This document shows positions 16,980 through 27,093 of a stretch of DNA of 64,000 nt, piece after piece. Made by a program: the position numbers and the translations under genes. Location of the stretch: contig NZ_PJKB01000001.1 of NCBI RefSeq assembly GCF_002884975.1, forward strand, positions 704,595 to 768,594, written 5' to 3'. Below the pieces are notes generated by a model, which was not told the DNA's origin, did not search any database, and saw only the letters and a list, made by a program, of their open reading frames with translations. Within the stretch, counting starts at the first letter, position 1, and every line of letters begins with the position of its first letter. The DNA is from Akkermansia muciniphila (GTDB taxonomy: Bacteria > Verrucomicrobiota > Verrucomicrobiia > Verrucomicrobiales > Akkermansiaceae).

Positions 16980-18068
16980 TTACTGGAGTTTTTTCAGGAT
17001 GCTTTTAGCCTGCACGTCATCCTGGTCCGCCGCCTTCTGGAACCATTCACGGGCTTTGGCAGGGTCCTTGGGCATGCCAAAACCGGTGTGGTACATGATG
17101 CCCATGTTGTATTGTTCCGAGGCATAGCCTTCCGCAGCCGCCCGCTGGCGCATATGGAGCTGTTCCCTGGCTGCCGCGGCGGAGAGGCCCAGGGCCCGCG
17201 CGGCATCCGGCCACGTGGCGCCGAATTTGGAGGCGGAGGCGGCATATCCCGCAGCAGCGGCCTTGCGGTTCATTTCATCCGCTTTTTTCTTGTCCCTCTT
17301 CACGCCGTATTTGCCCAGCTCAGACAGGAACGCCATGCCCCAGTAGCCGCGGGGGCTGCCCAGCTCCGCCGCCTGCTGGAAGCATTCAAAGGCGTCCTCA
17401 TATTTTTTGGAGCCCATGGCGCGCACGGCGTCGGAGATGTGGAGCTCGGCTTCCTTCAAGCCGGGGAATTCCGGAATGGCGGCCCATTCCCTTTTCAGTT
17501 CCTCCCGGTCCCTTTTGGACTTGGGGGGCATGCCGGACGGCCCGGAAAAGCGGAAAATGGGGAAGTATCCCTCCATGGCTCCCATGTTGCCCAGGCCGGA
17601 CATCAGGAAGACGCCGGGAGACACCCTCCACATGTGCATGTACTGGATGCGGCCTTCCTGGAGAGATTCCTTGGCCACCCATTCCGGCATGTTCGCCGGC
17701 TCCCCGAACTTTTCCGTCAGGCCCACCAGAAGCGCCTTGTAGGCGGATTTCAGCTTGGTTTCATACTCGGAACCGCGGCATTTGCTGCGGGAGTAGAAAA
17801 CAACGGCCCTCAAACCGCCGGAGGGGTCATAGTCAAAGTTCAGGGAAAAGGTCTGGCCGCCGATGGACTGCCTGGTCTTAAATACGCCGTTGAGGCCGGT
17901 GCGTGAAAGGAGGGCATCCGTGGGCGGCCCTTCAAGCTGCTTGCTCTGCCTCAGGGTTTTCAGCACCTGGTCCTTGTCCATTCCCACTTCCAGGTTTTCA
18001 TACAGGGCGGCAAGCAGAGGGGCGCACGTAAGCGCGAAGAGTCCCGCAACATAGGCTAGTTTTTTCAT
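16980..18068 (-). CDS. Secreted Sel1/TPR-like repeat protein
   Basis: 362 residues with an N-terminal signal peptide (MKKLAYVAGLFALTCAPLLA). Residues 22-210 form an unrecognised domain beginning YENLEVGMDKDQVLKTL. The C-terminal 150 residues contain helical Sel1-type repeats, best seen in KYEDAFECFQQAAELGSPRG and SEQYNMGIMYHTGFGMPKDP followed by AKAREWFQKAADQ. Such repeats mediate protein-protein contacts, here probably in the periplasm or outer membrane. It may be co-transcribed with pgi downstream; a functional link is not evident. Confidence 0.75.
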   Translation of the reverse strand: MKKLAYVAGLFALTCAPLLAALYENLEVGMDKDQVLKTLRQSKQLEGPPTDALLSRTGLNGVFKTRQSIGGQTFSLNFDYDPSGGLRAVVFYSRSKCRGSEYETKLKSAYKALLVGLTEKFGEPANMPEWVAKESLQEGRIQYMHMWRVSPGVFLMSGLGNMGAMEGYFPIFRFSGPSGMPPKSKRDREELKREWAAIPEFPGLKEAELHISDAVRAMGSKKYEDAFECFQQAAELGSPRGYWGMAFLSELGKYGVKRDKKKADEMNRKAAAAGYAASASKFGATWPDAARALGLSAAAAREQLHMRQRAAAEGYASEQYNMGIMYHTGFGMPKDPAKAREWFQKAADQDDVQAKSILKKLQ

Positions 18069-18163
18069 GGAAAAAGTAATTGGGCGGTTTCCTACCAGAC
18101 CGGGACGGTTTTCAAAAGGATAAAATGCGTCAGCGGAAGTGAGGAAAAATTTTCATAAAATAT

Positions 18164-19057
18164 TTATTTCCAATCTATCCACAATCTTTTCAGATAATCC
18201 TCCCCCGTGAAGTCCGGGGGCATGGAATCATGGGTCAGCCGGAAGCCCGGAACGGCTTCCGCCACCATCCTGCGGAAGTCCGCGTGGCTCAGCTTGCGGC
18301 AATTGCTGGTGCACAGCATCCAGCCGCCGGGTTCCAGGCATTCGCGCGCCTGGGCCACCAGTTCCCCATAGTGGGATTCCACCCGGAACACCCTTCCCCG
18401 GTCATCCCGGGAGAAGGTGGGGGGGTCCAGAATAATGCCGTGGAAGGTGCGGCCCTGCCTGGAGAACCGTTCCAGCCAGCGGCGCACGTCCCCCTTGCAG
18501 AAATACTGGGTGGCGGGGTCAATGCCGTTCAGGCTGAAGTTTTCCCTGGCCCAGTCCAGGCACGGCTGAGCCAGGTCCAGCGTGGTCGTCTGAGCCCCTC
18601 CCAGGGCAGCATAAACGGAAAAGGCCCCCGTGTAGGCAAAGGTGTTCAGCACCCTCATGCCGGGACCGCTCCGTTCCCTCACCCGGCGGCGGTGGTCGCG
18701 CTGGTCCAGAAAGATTCCCTGGGAATAACCGGTGGACATGTCTATCTTGAAACGCACGCCCTGCTCCGTGACCGTGAATTGCAGGGGGAGTTCCGGTCCG
18801 GCTATTTGCACGGGCGCTTCCTTCTGATTCTGTTCCAGCCTTTTGTGGAACACGGGGATATCCAGTTCCCGGAGTTCGCGCTCCAAATCCGCAGGGATGG
18901 AGCAGTCCCGCGTGGAGACCAGAACGCGGTCTCCCATCTGGTCCGCAAATACGTCCGGGCGACCGTCTCCTTCCCCGTCAATCACGCGGAAGATGTCGGT
19001 ATCAGCGGGAATCAATTCCTTTTTACAGTCCAGGCAATGGCGGTAGGTGCGGCTCAC
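18164..19057 (-). CDS. Class I SAM-dependent rRNA methyltransferase (RlmI/RlmK type)
   Basis: 297 residues. The methyltransferase core resembles the RlmI group (23S rRNA cytosine-5 methylation): a short beta domain with DGEGDGRPDVFADQMGD, the YSQGIFLDQRDHR motif, the SAM-binding stretch VLNTFAYTGAFSVYAALGGA, the acidic turn TTLDLAQ, and the catalytic-type LDPPTFSR. A PUA RNA-binding domain at the N-terminus, usual in RlmI, is not evident; instead the protein begins with RHCLDCKKEL. The exact nucleotide modified cannot be told from sequence. Confidence 0.8.
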   Translation of the reverse strand: MSRTYRHCLDCKKELIPADTDIFRVIDGEGDGRPDVFADQMGDRVLVSTRDCSIPADLERELRELDIPVFHKRLEQNQKEAPVQIAGPELPLQFTVTEQGVRFKIDMSTGYSQGIFLDQRDHRRRVRERSGPGMRVLNTFAYTGAFSVYAALGGAQTTTLDLAQPCLDWARENFSLNGIDPATQYFCKGDVRRWLERFSRQGRTFHGIILDPPTFSRDDRGRVFRVESHYGELVAQARECLEPGGWMLCTSNCRKLSHADFRRMVAEAVPGFRLTHDSMPPDFTGEDYLKRLWIDWK

Positions 19058-19157
19058 GGCTGGGCGAGATTACGGAATTTGACGACGGGGGGCAATGCAA
19101 AAGCAATAAAGAGAGGGGAGAATTCTGTGGGTGCAGGGCTGTTCCATTGCCGCGGAA

Positions 19158-19219
19158 ATGGACTTCATGGACTTCATGGACAAAGTAAAGATTAAGTCCA
19201 TTCTGTCCATCAGGTCTAT
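19158..19219. repeat. Gene-less copy of the 9-bp inverted repeat element
   Basis: Three ATGGACNNN units (19158, 19167, 19176) are followed 14 bases later by GTCCAT, GTCCAT and GTCTAT (19196, 19205, 19214). All units are spaced exactly 9 bases and the two halves are inverted. The same kind of arrays bracket the four-helix-bundle gene at 11061-11722. Here no gene lies between them, so the sequence can fold into a hairpin. Confidence 0.7.
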
Positions 19220-19259
19220 TCACTGCCATTCCCCCATGGAGAGAGTCCGGGGAGCTCAC

Positions 19260-19294
19260 AAAAAAAGGGAGCCGGATCCCGTGATCCGGCTCCC
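19260..19294 (-). terminator. Rho-independent terminator of the methylmalonyl-CoA mutase operon
   Basis: On the minus strand GGGAGCCGGATC pairs with its complement across a four-base loop (12-bp stem) and is followed by seven T's, 33 bases after the large-subunit stop. Confidence 0.88.
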
Positions 19295-19326
19295 TAAGGA
19301 TTGAGGCTGTTTTCCCAACGAGGGCC

Positions 19327-21471
19327 TTAGTCGGCGTACTGCTCGTTGAGGGCTTCCATGATTTCCTTGGAGGCTTCCGGGATGTTGGTGCCAGGGCCGA
19401 AGATGGCCACCGCGCCGTGTTCCCTCAGGAAGTCATAGTCCTGGGCGGGAATGACGCCGCCGCAGAAGACCAGGATGTCCGGACGCCCCTGCTTGGCAAG
19501 TTCCTCCACCAGGGCGGGCAGCAGAACCTTGTGGCCGGCGGCCAGGGAGCTCATGCCGATCATGTGCACGTCGTTTTCAATCGCCATTTTGGCGGTTTCT
19601 TCCGGCGTCTGGAAGAGCGGGCCTACGTCCACGTCAAAGCCGAGGTCGGCATAGGCGGAGGAGACCACCTTGGCGCCGCGGTCGTGGCCGTCCTGGCCCA
19701 TCTTGGCGACGAGGATGCGGGGACGGCGCCCCGTGCGTTCGGCGAAGTCGTCCGTCATCTTGCGGACTTCCTCCACCAGCGGATCTTGACCATAGGTTTG
19801 AGCGTACACGCCGGTAATGAGTTTGATTGGTGCTTTGTGGCGCCCGAAGTGTTTTTCCAGGGCGGAGGAGATTTCACCCAGGGAGGCGCGGGCCTTGGCC
19901 GCCTTGATGGCAAGGTCAAGGAGGTTGCCTTCACCCGTGCGGGCGCATTCGGACAGGGCTTCCAGCGCGGCTTCGCACGCGGCGGAGTCACGTTCCGCGC
20001 GCAGCTTCTGCAGGCGGGCGATCTGGGCGTCCCGGACGGTGGTGTTGTCCACTTCCAGAATGTCCATCTTGGCTTCCTGTTCCAGACGGTATTTGTTGAC
20101 GCCGATGATGGGCTCCTTGCCGGAGTCAATGGCGGCCTGGCGGCGCGCCGCGGCTTCTTCAATGCGCATCTTGGGCAGCCCGGTTTCAATGGCCTTGGCC
20201 ATGCCGCCGAGTTTTTCCACTTCCTGAAGGTGGGCCCAGCCCTTGCGGATAAGCTCATTGGTCAGGTATTCCACGTAGTAGGAGCCGCCCCACGGGTCAA
20301 TCACCTTGCAGATGGTGGTTTCATCCTGAAGATGGAGCTGGGTGTTGCGGGCGATGCGGGCGGAGAAGTCCGTCGGCAGGGCGATCGCTTCGTCCAGGGA
20401 GTTCGTGTGCAGGGACTGCGTGTGGCCGCAGGCGGCGGCCAGGGCTTCAATGCAGGTGCGGGTCACGTTGTTGAACGGGTCCTGTTCCGTGAGGGACCAG
20501 CCGGAAGTCTGGGAGTGCGTGCGCAGGGCCAGGGACTTCGGGTTCTTGGGATTGAACTGCTTGATGAGCTTGGCCCACAGCACGCGGGCGGCGCGCATTT
20601 TGGCCACTTCCATGAAGTAGTTCTTGCCCTGGGCCCAGAAGAAGGAGAGGCGCGGGGCAAAGGCGTCAATGTCAATGCCGGCCTTGATCCCGGTGCGCAC
20701 GTATTCCAGGCCGTCCGCAAGCGTGTACGCCATTTCCAGGTCCGCCGTGGCGCCGGCTTCCTGCATGTGGTAGCCGGAGATGGAAATGGAGTTGAACTTG
20801 GGCATGTACTTGGAGGTGAACTCAAAGATGTCCGCAATGATTTTCATGGAGGGATCAGGCGGATAGATGTAGGTGTTGCGCACCATGTATTCCTTGAGAA
20901 TGTCGTTCTGGATCGTGCCGGAGAGCTGGTCCAGCGTGCAGCCCTGTTCCTGGGCGGCCACGATGTAGAAGGCCAGCACGGGCAGCACGGCGCCGTTCAT
21001 GGTCATGGAAACGGACATCTTGTCCAGCGGAATGCCCTTGAAGAGGATTTCCATGTCCAGGATGGAGTCCACGGCCACGCCGGCCTTGCCCACGTCACCC
21101 ACCACGCGGGGGTGGTCGGAGTCATAGCCGCGGTGCGTCGCCAGGTCAAAGGCGATGGAAAGGCCCTTCTGGCCCGCCGCCAGGTTGCGGCGGTAGAAGG
21201 CGTTGGATTCCTCCGCCGTGGAGAAGCCGGCGTACTGGCGCACGGTCCAGGGACGGGCCACGTACATGGTGGCGTACGGTCCGCGGAGGTTGGGGGCCAC
21301 ACCGGCGGTAAAGTCCAGGTGCAGGCAGTCGTCGTACACGCTTTCCGAGTAGGTGGGCGGCACGGGAATCTGTTCATTGGTCATCCACGTTTCCGTTTCG
21401 GAAGCCGCAGCCGGGGCACCAGCCTTGATTTCAGGATAGGAGGCGGATGCAAAATCAGGAATATTGCTCAT
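19327..21471 (-). CDS. scpA: Methylmalonyl-CoA mutase, large (catalytic) subunit
   Basis: 714 residues. It interconverts succinyl-CoA and (R)-methylmalonyl-CoA with adenosylcobalamin, the key step from succinate toward propionate. The N-terminal barrel has [20 protein letters not shown] and the CoA/substrate motif [12 protein letters not shown]. The C-terminal cobalamin domain has [11 protein letters not shown], i.e. the DxHxxG motif whose His replaces the lower axial ligand, then the SLAAGHK loop and the [12 protein letters not shown] region. It starts 23 bases after the small subunit on the same strand, and the two form the heterodimer. Methylmalonyl-CoA epimerase and decarboxylase genes are not in the window. 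Confidence 0.95.
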   Translation of the reverse strand: MSNIPDFASASYPEIKAGAPAAASETETWMTNEQIPVPPTYSESVYDDCLHLDFTAGVAPNLRGPYATMYVARPWTVRQYAGFSTAEESNAFYRRNLAAGQKGLSIAFDLATHRGYDSDHPRVVGDVGKAGVAVDSILDMEILFKGIPLDKMSVSMTMNGAVLPVLAFYIVAAQEQGCTLDQLSGTIQNDILKEYMVRNTYIYPPDPSMKIIADIFEFTSKYMPKFNSISISGYHMQEAGATADLEMAYTLADGLEYVRTGIKAGIDIDAFAPRLSFFWAQGKNYFMEVAKMRAARVLWAKLIKQFNPKNPKSLALRTHSQTSGWSLTEQDPFNNVTRTCIEALAAACGHTQSLHTNSLDEAIALPTDFSARIARNTQLHLQDETTICKVIDPWGGSYYVEYLTNELIRKGWAHLQEVEKLGGMAKAIETGLPKMRIEEAAARRQAAIDSGKEPIIGVNKYRLEQEAKMDILEVDNTTVRDAQIARLQKLRAERDSAACEAALEALSECARTGEGNLLDLAIKAAKARASLGEISSALEKHFGRHKAPIKLITGVYAQTYGQDPLVEEVRKMTDDFAERTGRRPRILVAKMGQDGHDRGAKVVSSAYADLGFDVDVGPLFQTPEETAKMAIENDVHMIGMSSLAAGHKVLLPALVEELAKQGRPDILVFCGGVIPAQDYDFLREHGAVAIFGPGTNIPEASKEIMEALNEQYAD

Positions 21472-21494
21472 TGAATGAAATAGGTTGGTGGTTT

Positions 21495-23549
21495 TTAGAG
21501 GCCGATCTTGTTCTGGATGGCTTCAACGGTGTCGTAGCAGTTGGCCTTGACATGGATGAAGATATCCACGCCGGCTTCCTTGAACGCTTCCACATGGTCC
21601 GCCGGATAACCGGCAAGGGCCACCATCATGTCCGGCTTGATTTCCTTGAGCGCCTTGCAGAAGGCGGGAACGATTTCCGGATAGGTGTCGTCCGTGGAGC
21701 AGATCACGCACACGGCGCAGCCGCTTTCCGCAGCCGCCTTGGCCGCGTCTTCCGGAGTCTGGAAGCCGGACGGGTAAACCACGTCCAGGCCGCCGGCGCG
21801 CAGAAAGTCGCGGGAGAAGTCCGCCCGGGCCTTGTGCTGGCGCAGCGGGCCCATGTTGGCAAAGAACACCATCGGGCGTGAGCCCTTTTCCTCCACCCAG
21901 GCATCGGCCTTGGCAAGCAGGGATTCAAAGCGTTCCGCCAGGCGGCGCTTCGGCAGGGCTTCCATTTCCAGCGGTTCGCCGCACTTGCAGTCGGCGCCGG
22001 CCACCAGGGCCTTGTTGATGAGGCAGGTGGAGAAGCCTTCACTGGCGGCCTTGCAGGCGGAGTCCACGCTCATTTCCACGTCCGGGAGCTGTACGTCCGC
22101 ATTCTTGCAGCAGCCGTGGCCCTTGGGAGCGGCGCAGGCGGAGCCTTCCGGCGTTTCCAGTTTTTTCTCAGCCAGGTTGACATACTGGTTGACGCCCACG
22201 ATGGATTGGCGGCGCTGGTCGGCCAGCTGATAGCGCTTGGCGGCGGTAGCGTTCACGCTCTTTTGAATGGAACCGGCCTTGAGGGCCTTGATGATGCCGC
22301 CTTCCTTTTCAATTCCCTGGAAGACGTCCCAGATTTTCCGGGAGACTTCGTCCGTCAGGTTTTCCAGGTACCAGGAACCGCCGGCGGGGTCTACCACCTT
22401 GTCCAGGTTGCATTCGCCCAGCAAGATCAGCGGGCAGTTGCGGGCAATGCGGCGGGAGAATTCGTCAGGCATGCGCACGGCGGAGTCAAAGGGAAGCACG
22501 TCAATGCTGTCCACGCCGCCCATGATGGCGGAGAAGGCCTGGGCGGAACCGCGCAGCAGGTTGACCCAGGGGTCCACCTTGGAGAGGGTCCAGAAGGAGG
22601 TGCGGGCATGAAGCCTGATCCTGGCGGTTTCTTCATTGCCGCCGCATTCCTTTACAATGATGGCCCAGAGTTCGCGCAGGGCGCGGATCTTGGCGATTTC
22701 CAGGAACAGGTTGGCGCCGACGGAGACCGTAAAGCGCATGTGCGCGGCGGCTTCATCCACGGAAATACCGCGTTCCTCCATGGCGCGCAGGTAGGCCACG
22801 GCAGTCGCCAGCATGGCGCCCACTTCTTCAAAGGCGGAAGCGCCGGAGTCCGCATAAGGCAGTCCGCTGACGCCGATGGTCTGAAAGGCGGGAGCATTGG
22901 CAACGGCCCATTTGGTCATCACGGCCATCTGGTCATAGTAGGCGCAGATGCCCTTCCCCCCGCAGAGGGAGCCTTTCATCACGGCCTTGCCCACCGGGTC
23001 GTACAAAACGCCGCCCTTCAGGTCCGCCGTGTTGAAGCCGGCGGCCTTGTACGTGTTCAGGAACATGGAGAAAGTGCCCAGGCCGCAGGAGCCGGGGGTG
23101 ATGTAGACAGGCTGCTTGTCAAGCTGGATGCCCTTGAGGGCGGTATTCCAGTCAGCCTGCTTGCGCAGCTTCAGGCCGCACTTGCAGTTAAGCTGGACGT
23201 TCACGGCAGTGAGGCCGCGGTCCAGGTCATGCAGCAGCTTGCTGTTGAAATCTTCCGGGGTGGAGGCAGGAATGCTCTGGGCAATTTCACAGGGCTTTTC
23301 CATGTAGCCCAGCGCACGCGTGCCGCGGCGGTACGGGAACTGCCCGGCAGGCATCACCGGAGCGTGTTCGTCCCACTTGTTATAGATGGGATGCAGGGTG
23401 ATTCCCTCCACAAGCTTGGTGAAAAGCTTTTTGTCAAAGTCAGCCCCTTTCAAGGCAGCGACGGCTGCCTCACGCCATTCGGCGTATGTGGCTGGTGCGA
23501 ATTCTCCGAAGTCAACCTCCGGAGCCGTTGTTTTGTTTCCCTGTTGCAT
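21495..23549 (-). CDS. mutA: Methylmalonyl-CoA mutase, small subunit, with cysteine-rich insert
   Basis: 684 residues. It is homologous to the large subunit but non-catalytic: at the position of the cobalamin motif it reads GPLRQHKAR, so DxHxxG is missing. It stabilises the catalytic partner encoded just downstream. Conserved parts include [31 protein letters not shown] and [16 protein letters not shown]. Unusual for the family as I know it, it holds several cysteine clusters: CKCG near residue 121, and a linker before the C-terminal domain with [10 protein letters not shown] (about 472-482) and CKCGEP near 520. It is first in the two-gene operon; the upstream gene is divergent. Confidence 0.92.
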   Translation of the reverse strand: MQQGNKTTAPEVDFGEFAPATYAEWREAAVAALKGADFDKKLFTKLVEGITLHPIYNKWDEHAPVMPAGQFPYRRGTRALGYMEKPCEIAQSIPASTPEDFNSKLLHDLDRGLTAVNVQLNCKCGLKLRKQADWNTALKGIQLDKQPVYITPGSCGLGTFSMFLNTYKAAGFNTADLKGGVLYDPVGKAVMKGSLCGGKGICAYYDQMAVMTKWAVANAPAFQTIGVSGLPYADSGASAFEEVGAMLATAVAYLRAMEERGISVDEAAAHMRFTVSVGANLFLEIAKIRALRELWAIIVKECGGNEETARIRLHARTSFWTLSKVDPWVNLLRGSAQAFSAIMGGVDSIDVLPFDSAVRMPDEFSRRIARNCPLILLGECNLDKVVDPAGGSWYLENLTDEVSRKIWDVFQGIEKEGGIIKALKAGSIQKSVNATAAKRYQLADQRRQSIVGVNQYVNLAEKKLETPEGSACAAPKGHGCCKNADVQLPDVEMSVDSACKAASEGFSTCLINKALVAGADCKCGEPLEMEALPKRRLAERFESLLAKADAWVEEKGSRPMVFFANMGPLRQHKARADFSRDFLRAGGLDVVYPSGFQTPEDAAKAAAESGCAVCVICSTDDTYPEIVPAFCKALKEIKPDMMVALAGYPADHVEAFKEAGVDIFIHVKANCYDTVEAIQNKIGL

Positions 23550-23753
23550 GGCGAAGTCAATGGGTAAGGCCTAATATGTTGGTTTTTAGTCATGCGCAAA
23601 CCAGGCCAGATTTAAAGCGCAGCGTTATTTTAGGAAATCAAACTATAAAGTCCAGCGAGAAAAACACTTCAAGCCCCATGAATGTGAATTTACTCCATCA
23701 CGCGCGGCGAGCTTGCAAAAACGATGTAATTAGCGTAAATACCGGGATTAAGC

Positions 23754-26375
23754 ATGCCCTCCTCAACTACCGTTAAACTCCCTGACCAGCTGGTCAGGCA
23801 GCTTCACTCCTTCCGGCGCCGTCTCAGAACGGTTAAGATGCTGGAAGCCGCATGCCTTGCAGGCATTGCCGTGATCCTCTCCTATCTTTTCCTGTATCTC
23901 TCCGACAGGTTGTGGGAAACGCCCTCCGCCGTGGGCTGGATTCTTTTTTTCACCGCCGTGGGCGGCCTGGCGGTTTTCATCCCCCTGTGGAGTTTCCGGT
24001 GGGTGTGGCAGCGGCGCAAGGAGGCCCAGCTCGCGCGCCTGATTTCCCGGACTGATCCGGCCCTGGGCGACCGGCTCCTGGGCGTCATTGAACTGGATTC
24101 CGAAAAGTACGGCTACCAGTACAGTTCTGAAAAATTGAAAGCGGCCGCCATGGAACAGGTGGCCCGTGAAGTTTCCGCGCGGGACCTGACGGTGAACATT
24201 CCCAGGCCCAGCCACAAAAAGCTGTTCGTCCTGCTGGCCATCCTGGCCTTATGCACGGCGGCCATATGCCTGGGTACCCCGGAAGCGGCGGGAAATGCCC
24301 TGGAACGCTGGCTCCGCCCGTTCAATCCTCCGGAACGCTACACGTTCACCCAATTGAACCCCACGCCGGATTCCCTGGTCATCCCCCTGGGGGAGAGCTT
24401 CCTGTATGAACTCCGGCTGGCGGAAACCACCAGGTCGCGCCCGCAAACGGGAGAATATTTCTTCCATAACAGGGTGCGCCAGCAGGCCCCCCTGGCGGAT
24501 GGCGCTTATAAAATCCATATTCCGCCCATGCAGCAGCCGGACAGGCTGGAGTTCTTCGCGGGGGACATCGCCCGCCGCCTGAAAATCATTCCGAAGGCGC
24601 GCCCCTCCCTGCTGGGCGCCACAGCCACGGTGGCCTACCCCGCCTATATGGCGCGTCCCGACGGGCACGAGGCCATGCGCGCCGGGGTCATTTCCGCTCC
24701 GGAAGGCTCCACGCTGACGCTGGAAGTAACCGCTTCCCAGAACCTGCTGTCCGCGGTCACCGCGCAGGGAAAACCGCTCCGCGTGAAGGGGAGCAGCGTC
24801 ATCATTCCGGATATCCGCCTGGAGAAGGACCCGCAGGAAATAGAACTTACCTGGACGGACCGCGACGGGCTGGCGGCCTCACAGCCCGTCCGGATACGCC
24901 TGGAACCCATTGAGGACAAACAGCCGTCCATTTACCTGAGAGGCGGGGAGAATGACCGCTACGTGCTGGAAGACACCAGCATTGAACTGGAAGTGGAAGC
25001 GGCGGACGACTTCGGCCTCCGGGAAATGGGGGTGGAATGGCAGGGGGAGAAGTCTTTTTACGAGGACGAGGAAGAGAACGGCTCCGCGGCTCCGGATCCG
25101 GCGAAGGCGGGCAAGCCCGTCCCGGGCCTGCGCGGGGAAAAGGGGCTGGCGGACGGCCATCCTACGCAAACCAGCCTGAAAGGCACTTACCTGTTCCAGG
25201 CCAGAGCGCTGAAATTGTCCCCCCAGCGCGTCGTCGTGCGCGGCTTTACGCAGGATTACAAGCCCGGAGGCAAACGCGTTTATTCGGAACCCATGATCAT
25301 CTTCGTCCTCTCCAAGTCGGAGCATGCCCAGATGATCCGCAACGAACTGGAGCGCATCACCAGTGAGCTGGAAGGCATGATCCGCCGCATGGACGCCATG
25401 ACGGACGAGGCCAGGCGCATGAAGGGAATGGAGGGCAGTGAGTTGAAGAATCCGGAGACCCAGGAGCGCCTGCATGCCCTGGCTGACGAGGAACAGGCCA
25501 ACAGGCGTGAATTAAGCGACCTGCTCAACCGCTCGGAAGACCTGTTCAAGGAGGCCTCCCGCAATTCCCAGATAGATCCCGCCGGCATGAAGGAATTCAT
25601 GAAGGGCATCTCCATGCTGAAACCCATCCCCAACGGTCCCATGAAGAAGGCGCAGAACCAGTTCCGGGCCTCCGCCTCCGAGAACCGCTCCGCGCAGGAT
25701 AGCCGGAAGGACCTGGACGACGGAGAGAGCTCCCATTCCGACGCCACCCAGGCCCTGAAGGACGCCATGAACCAGCTTTCCAAGTCCGCGCAGGACATGG
25801 AGGCCAGCACCTTCGTGGCGCGGCTCAAGCAGGCCGCGGGCAAGGAAGATTCCATCGCGAACGCCCTGGCCGGCCAGATCAACATTATCGTGGGCATGAC
25901 CATGGATGAACTGGACCCCTCCACCAAGCGGGAGATGGAAACCATCGCCACCCTTCAAAACGCCTCCACGCAGGACATAGGCTGGATTCTGGAGGACCTC
26001 AGTTACTACAAGTCCCGCACGGAGGAACGCATTTACAGTGATCTGTACAACCAGATGACCGCCTTCTCCCTCCGGGAAAAGCTGGACCTGGTGCACGGAA
26101 ACATCCTGAACGCGATCACGGCGCGCTCCATTGACGAGTCCCGCCTGTACGCCTCCACCCTGCGCCACTGGGCCAAGCTGATAGACGACTATAAGAAGAA
26201 CCGCGGCGGCGGTGGCGGCGGCGGTGGAGGAGGAGACCAGAACTCCATTTCCGACGCCGAGTTTGAGTTCATGCTGAAGGTCATCCGCATGATCCAGCAG
26301 GAACAGGACATCCGCATGCGCACCCGCGCCGCCGAACAGGAACACCGCAAAGCACCCACCCCTCCCGCCGCATGA
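23754..26375 (+). CDS. Large membrane protein, DUF4175-like, with coiled-coil region
   Basis: 873 residues. The N-terminus has two membrane segments (about 31-50 and 60-82) and a third at about 145-165 (KLFVLLAILALCTAAICLG). Next come beta-rich repeats in the periplasm (200-400) and a long charged helical stretch (about 520-640 and 680-800) likely to form coiled coil. A run of ten glycines (26203-26232) precedes the C-terminal helix. The layout resembles the DUF4175 proteins that in Planctomycetes and Verrucomicrobia lie next to MoxR/DUF58-type genes, but those partners are not in the window. It is the first of five tightly linked genes; its stop overlaps the next start (ATGA). Confidence 0.6.
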   Translation: MPSSTTVKLPDQLVRQLHSFRRRLRTVKMLEAACLAGIAVILSYLFLYLSDRLWETPSAVGWILFFTAVGGLAVFIPLWSFRWVWQRRKEAQLARLISRTDPALGDRLLGVIELDSEKYGYQYSSEKLKAAAMEQVAREVSARDLTVNIPRPSHKKLFVLLAILALCTAAICLGTPEAAGNALERWLRPFNPPERYTFTQLNPTPDSLVIPLGESFLYELRLAETTRSRPQTGEYFFHNRVRQQAPLADGAYKIHIPPMQQPDRLEFFAGDIARRLKIIPKARPSLLGATATVAYPAYMARPDGHEAMRAGVISAPEGSTLTLEVTASQNLLSAVTAQGKPLRVKGSSVIIPDIRLEKDPQEIELTWTDRDGLAASQPVRIRLEPIEDKQPSIYLRGGENDRYVLEDTSIELEVEAADDFGLREMGVEWQGEKSFYEDEEENGSAAPDPAKAGKPVPGLRGEKGLADGHPTQTSLKGTYLFQARALKLSPQRVVVRGFTQDYKPGGKRVYSEPMIIFVLSKSEHAQMIRNELERITSELEGMIRRMDAMTDEARRMKGMEGSELKNPETQERLHALADEEQANRRELSDLLNRSEDLFKEASRNSQIDPAGMKEFMKGISMLKPIPNGPMKKAQNQFRASASENRSAQDSRKDLDDGESSHSDATQALKDAMNQLSKSAQDMEASTFVARLKQAAGKEDSIANALAGQINIIVGMTMDELDPSTKREMETIATLQNASTQDIGWILEDLSYYKSRTEERIYSDLYNQMTAFSLREKLDLVHGNILNAITARSIDESRLYASTLRHWAKLIDDYKKNRGGGGGGGGGGDQNSISDAEFEFMLKVIRMIQQEQDIRMRTRAAEQEHRKAPTPPAA

Positions 26376-27037
26376 ATACCGCCAACCTTCCAGCCATGAT
26401 TCTGGCGCTTTCCCTGCCCTGCGCCGCCGCTCCGGATTCCGCTCCGGAATATTCCGCCAAGCACAAGGAAACGGCCGCCAAACTGGCCGGGCAACAGGAC
26501 GAACTCCAGGCGGACACGTCCGACCTCATCATGGGAGAGACCAATGAGGAAGTGGTGGAACTGCTGAAAAAATGCCGCCATGCCATGAATGACGCCGTGG
26601 ACCTGCTGGAGATATACAATACCGGCGGCCAGACGCTGGCCGCCCAGTCGGAAGTGATTGAGCTGATTTACCAGGCTGCCAAGGCCAAGATGACCAACGC
26701 CGGCGGAGAACCCAAGCCGGGAGGACAGGCCCTGATGGACATGCTGCGCCAGCTCCTGGGCATGGACAGTGATTCCCAGGCCATGGAGCAGCAGGAAGGG
26801 GACGGAGAAGGCCAGGGAAAAGGAGAAAACGGCTCCCAGAAAGGCAAGGGGAACAATCCCGGACATGGCGCGGACGGGAAATCCAACATGGCCTCCACCC
26901 AGGAAAAAGGAGTCTCCAACCCGGACATGGCTACGGAAACGCGTTCCGTCCCCAAATCCACCGGCATGTCCGCGGATGACATGCCGGCCGAATTCCGCAA
27001 GGCGCTGGACGCCTACAACAAGACCCTTCAGAAGTAG
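26372..27037 (+). CDS. Small secreted helical/low-complexity protein
   Basis: 221 residues with a weak signal peptide (MNTANLPAMILALSLPCAAA). A helical domain (about 25-135) is rich in Glu, Leu and Ala, followed by a Gly/Gln/Lys/Asn-rich disordered stretch (about 135-190) and the short end PAEFRKALDAYNKTLQK. No family recognised. Translationally coupled to the large membrane protein upstream, so it is probably a partner in the same envelope complex. Confidence 0.6.
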   Translation: MNTANLPAMILALSLPCAAAPDSAPEYSAKHKETAAKLAGQQDELQADTSDLIMGETNEEVVELLKKCRHAMNDAVDLLEIYNTGGQTLAAQSEVIELIYQAAKAKMTNAGGEPKPGGQALMDMLRQLLGMDSDSQAMEQQEGDGEGQGKGENGSQKGKGNNPGHGADGKSNMASTQEKGVSNPDMATETRSVPKSTGMSADDMPAEFRKALDAYNKTLQK

Positions 27038-27093
27038 CCGCCATGAACGCGGCACGCGCCTGCCCCATGAAGAACCATTAATCCATTTCCCCG

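Noticed and set aside
26203..26232. Glycine-codon repeat as a phase-variation tract
   Set aside because: The repeat unit is three bases, so changes in number would not alter the reading frame; it more likely encodes a flexible linker.
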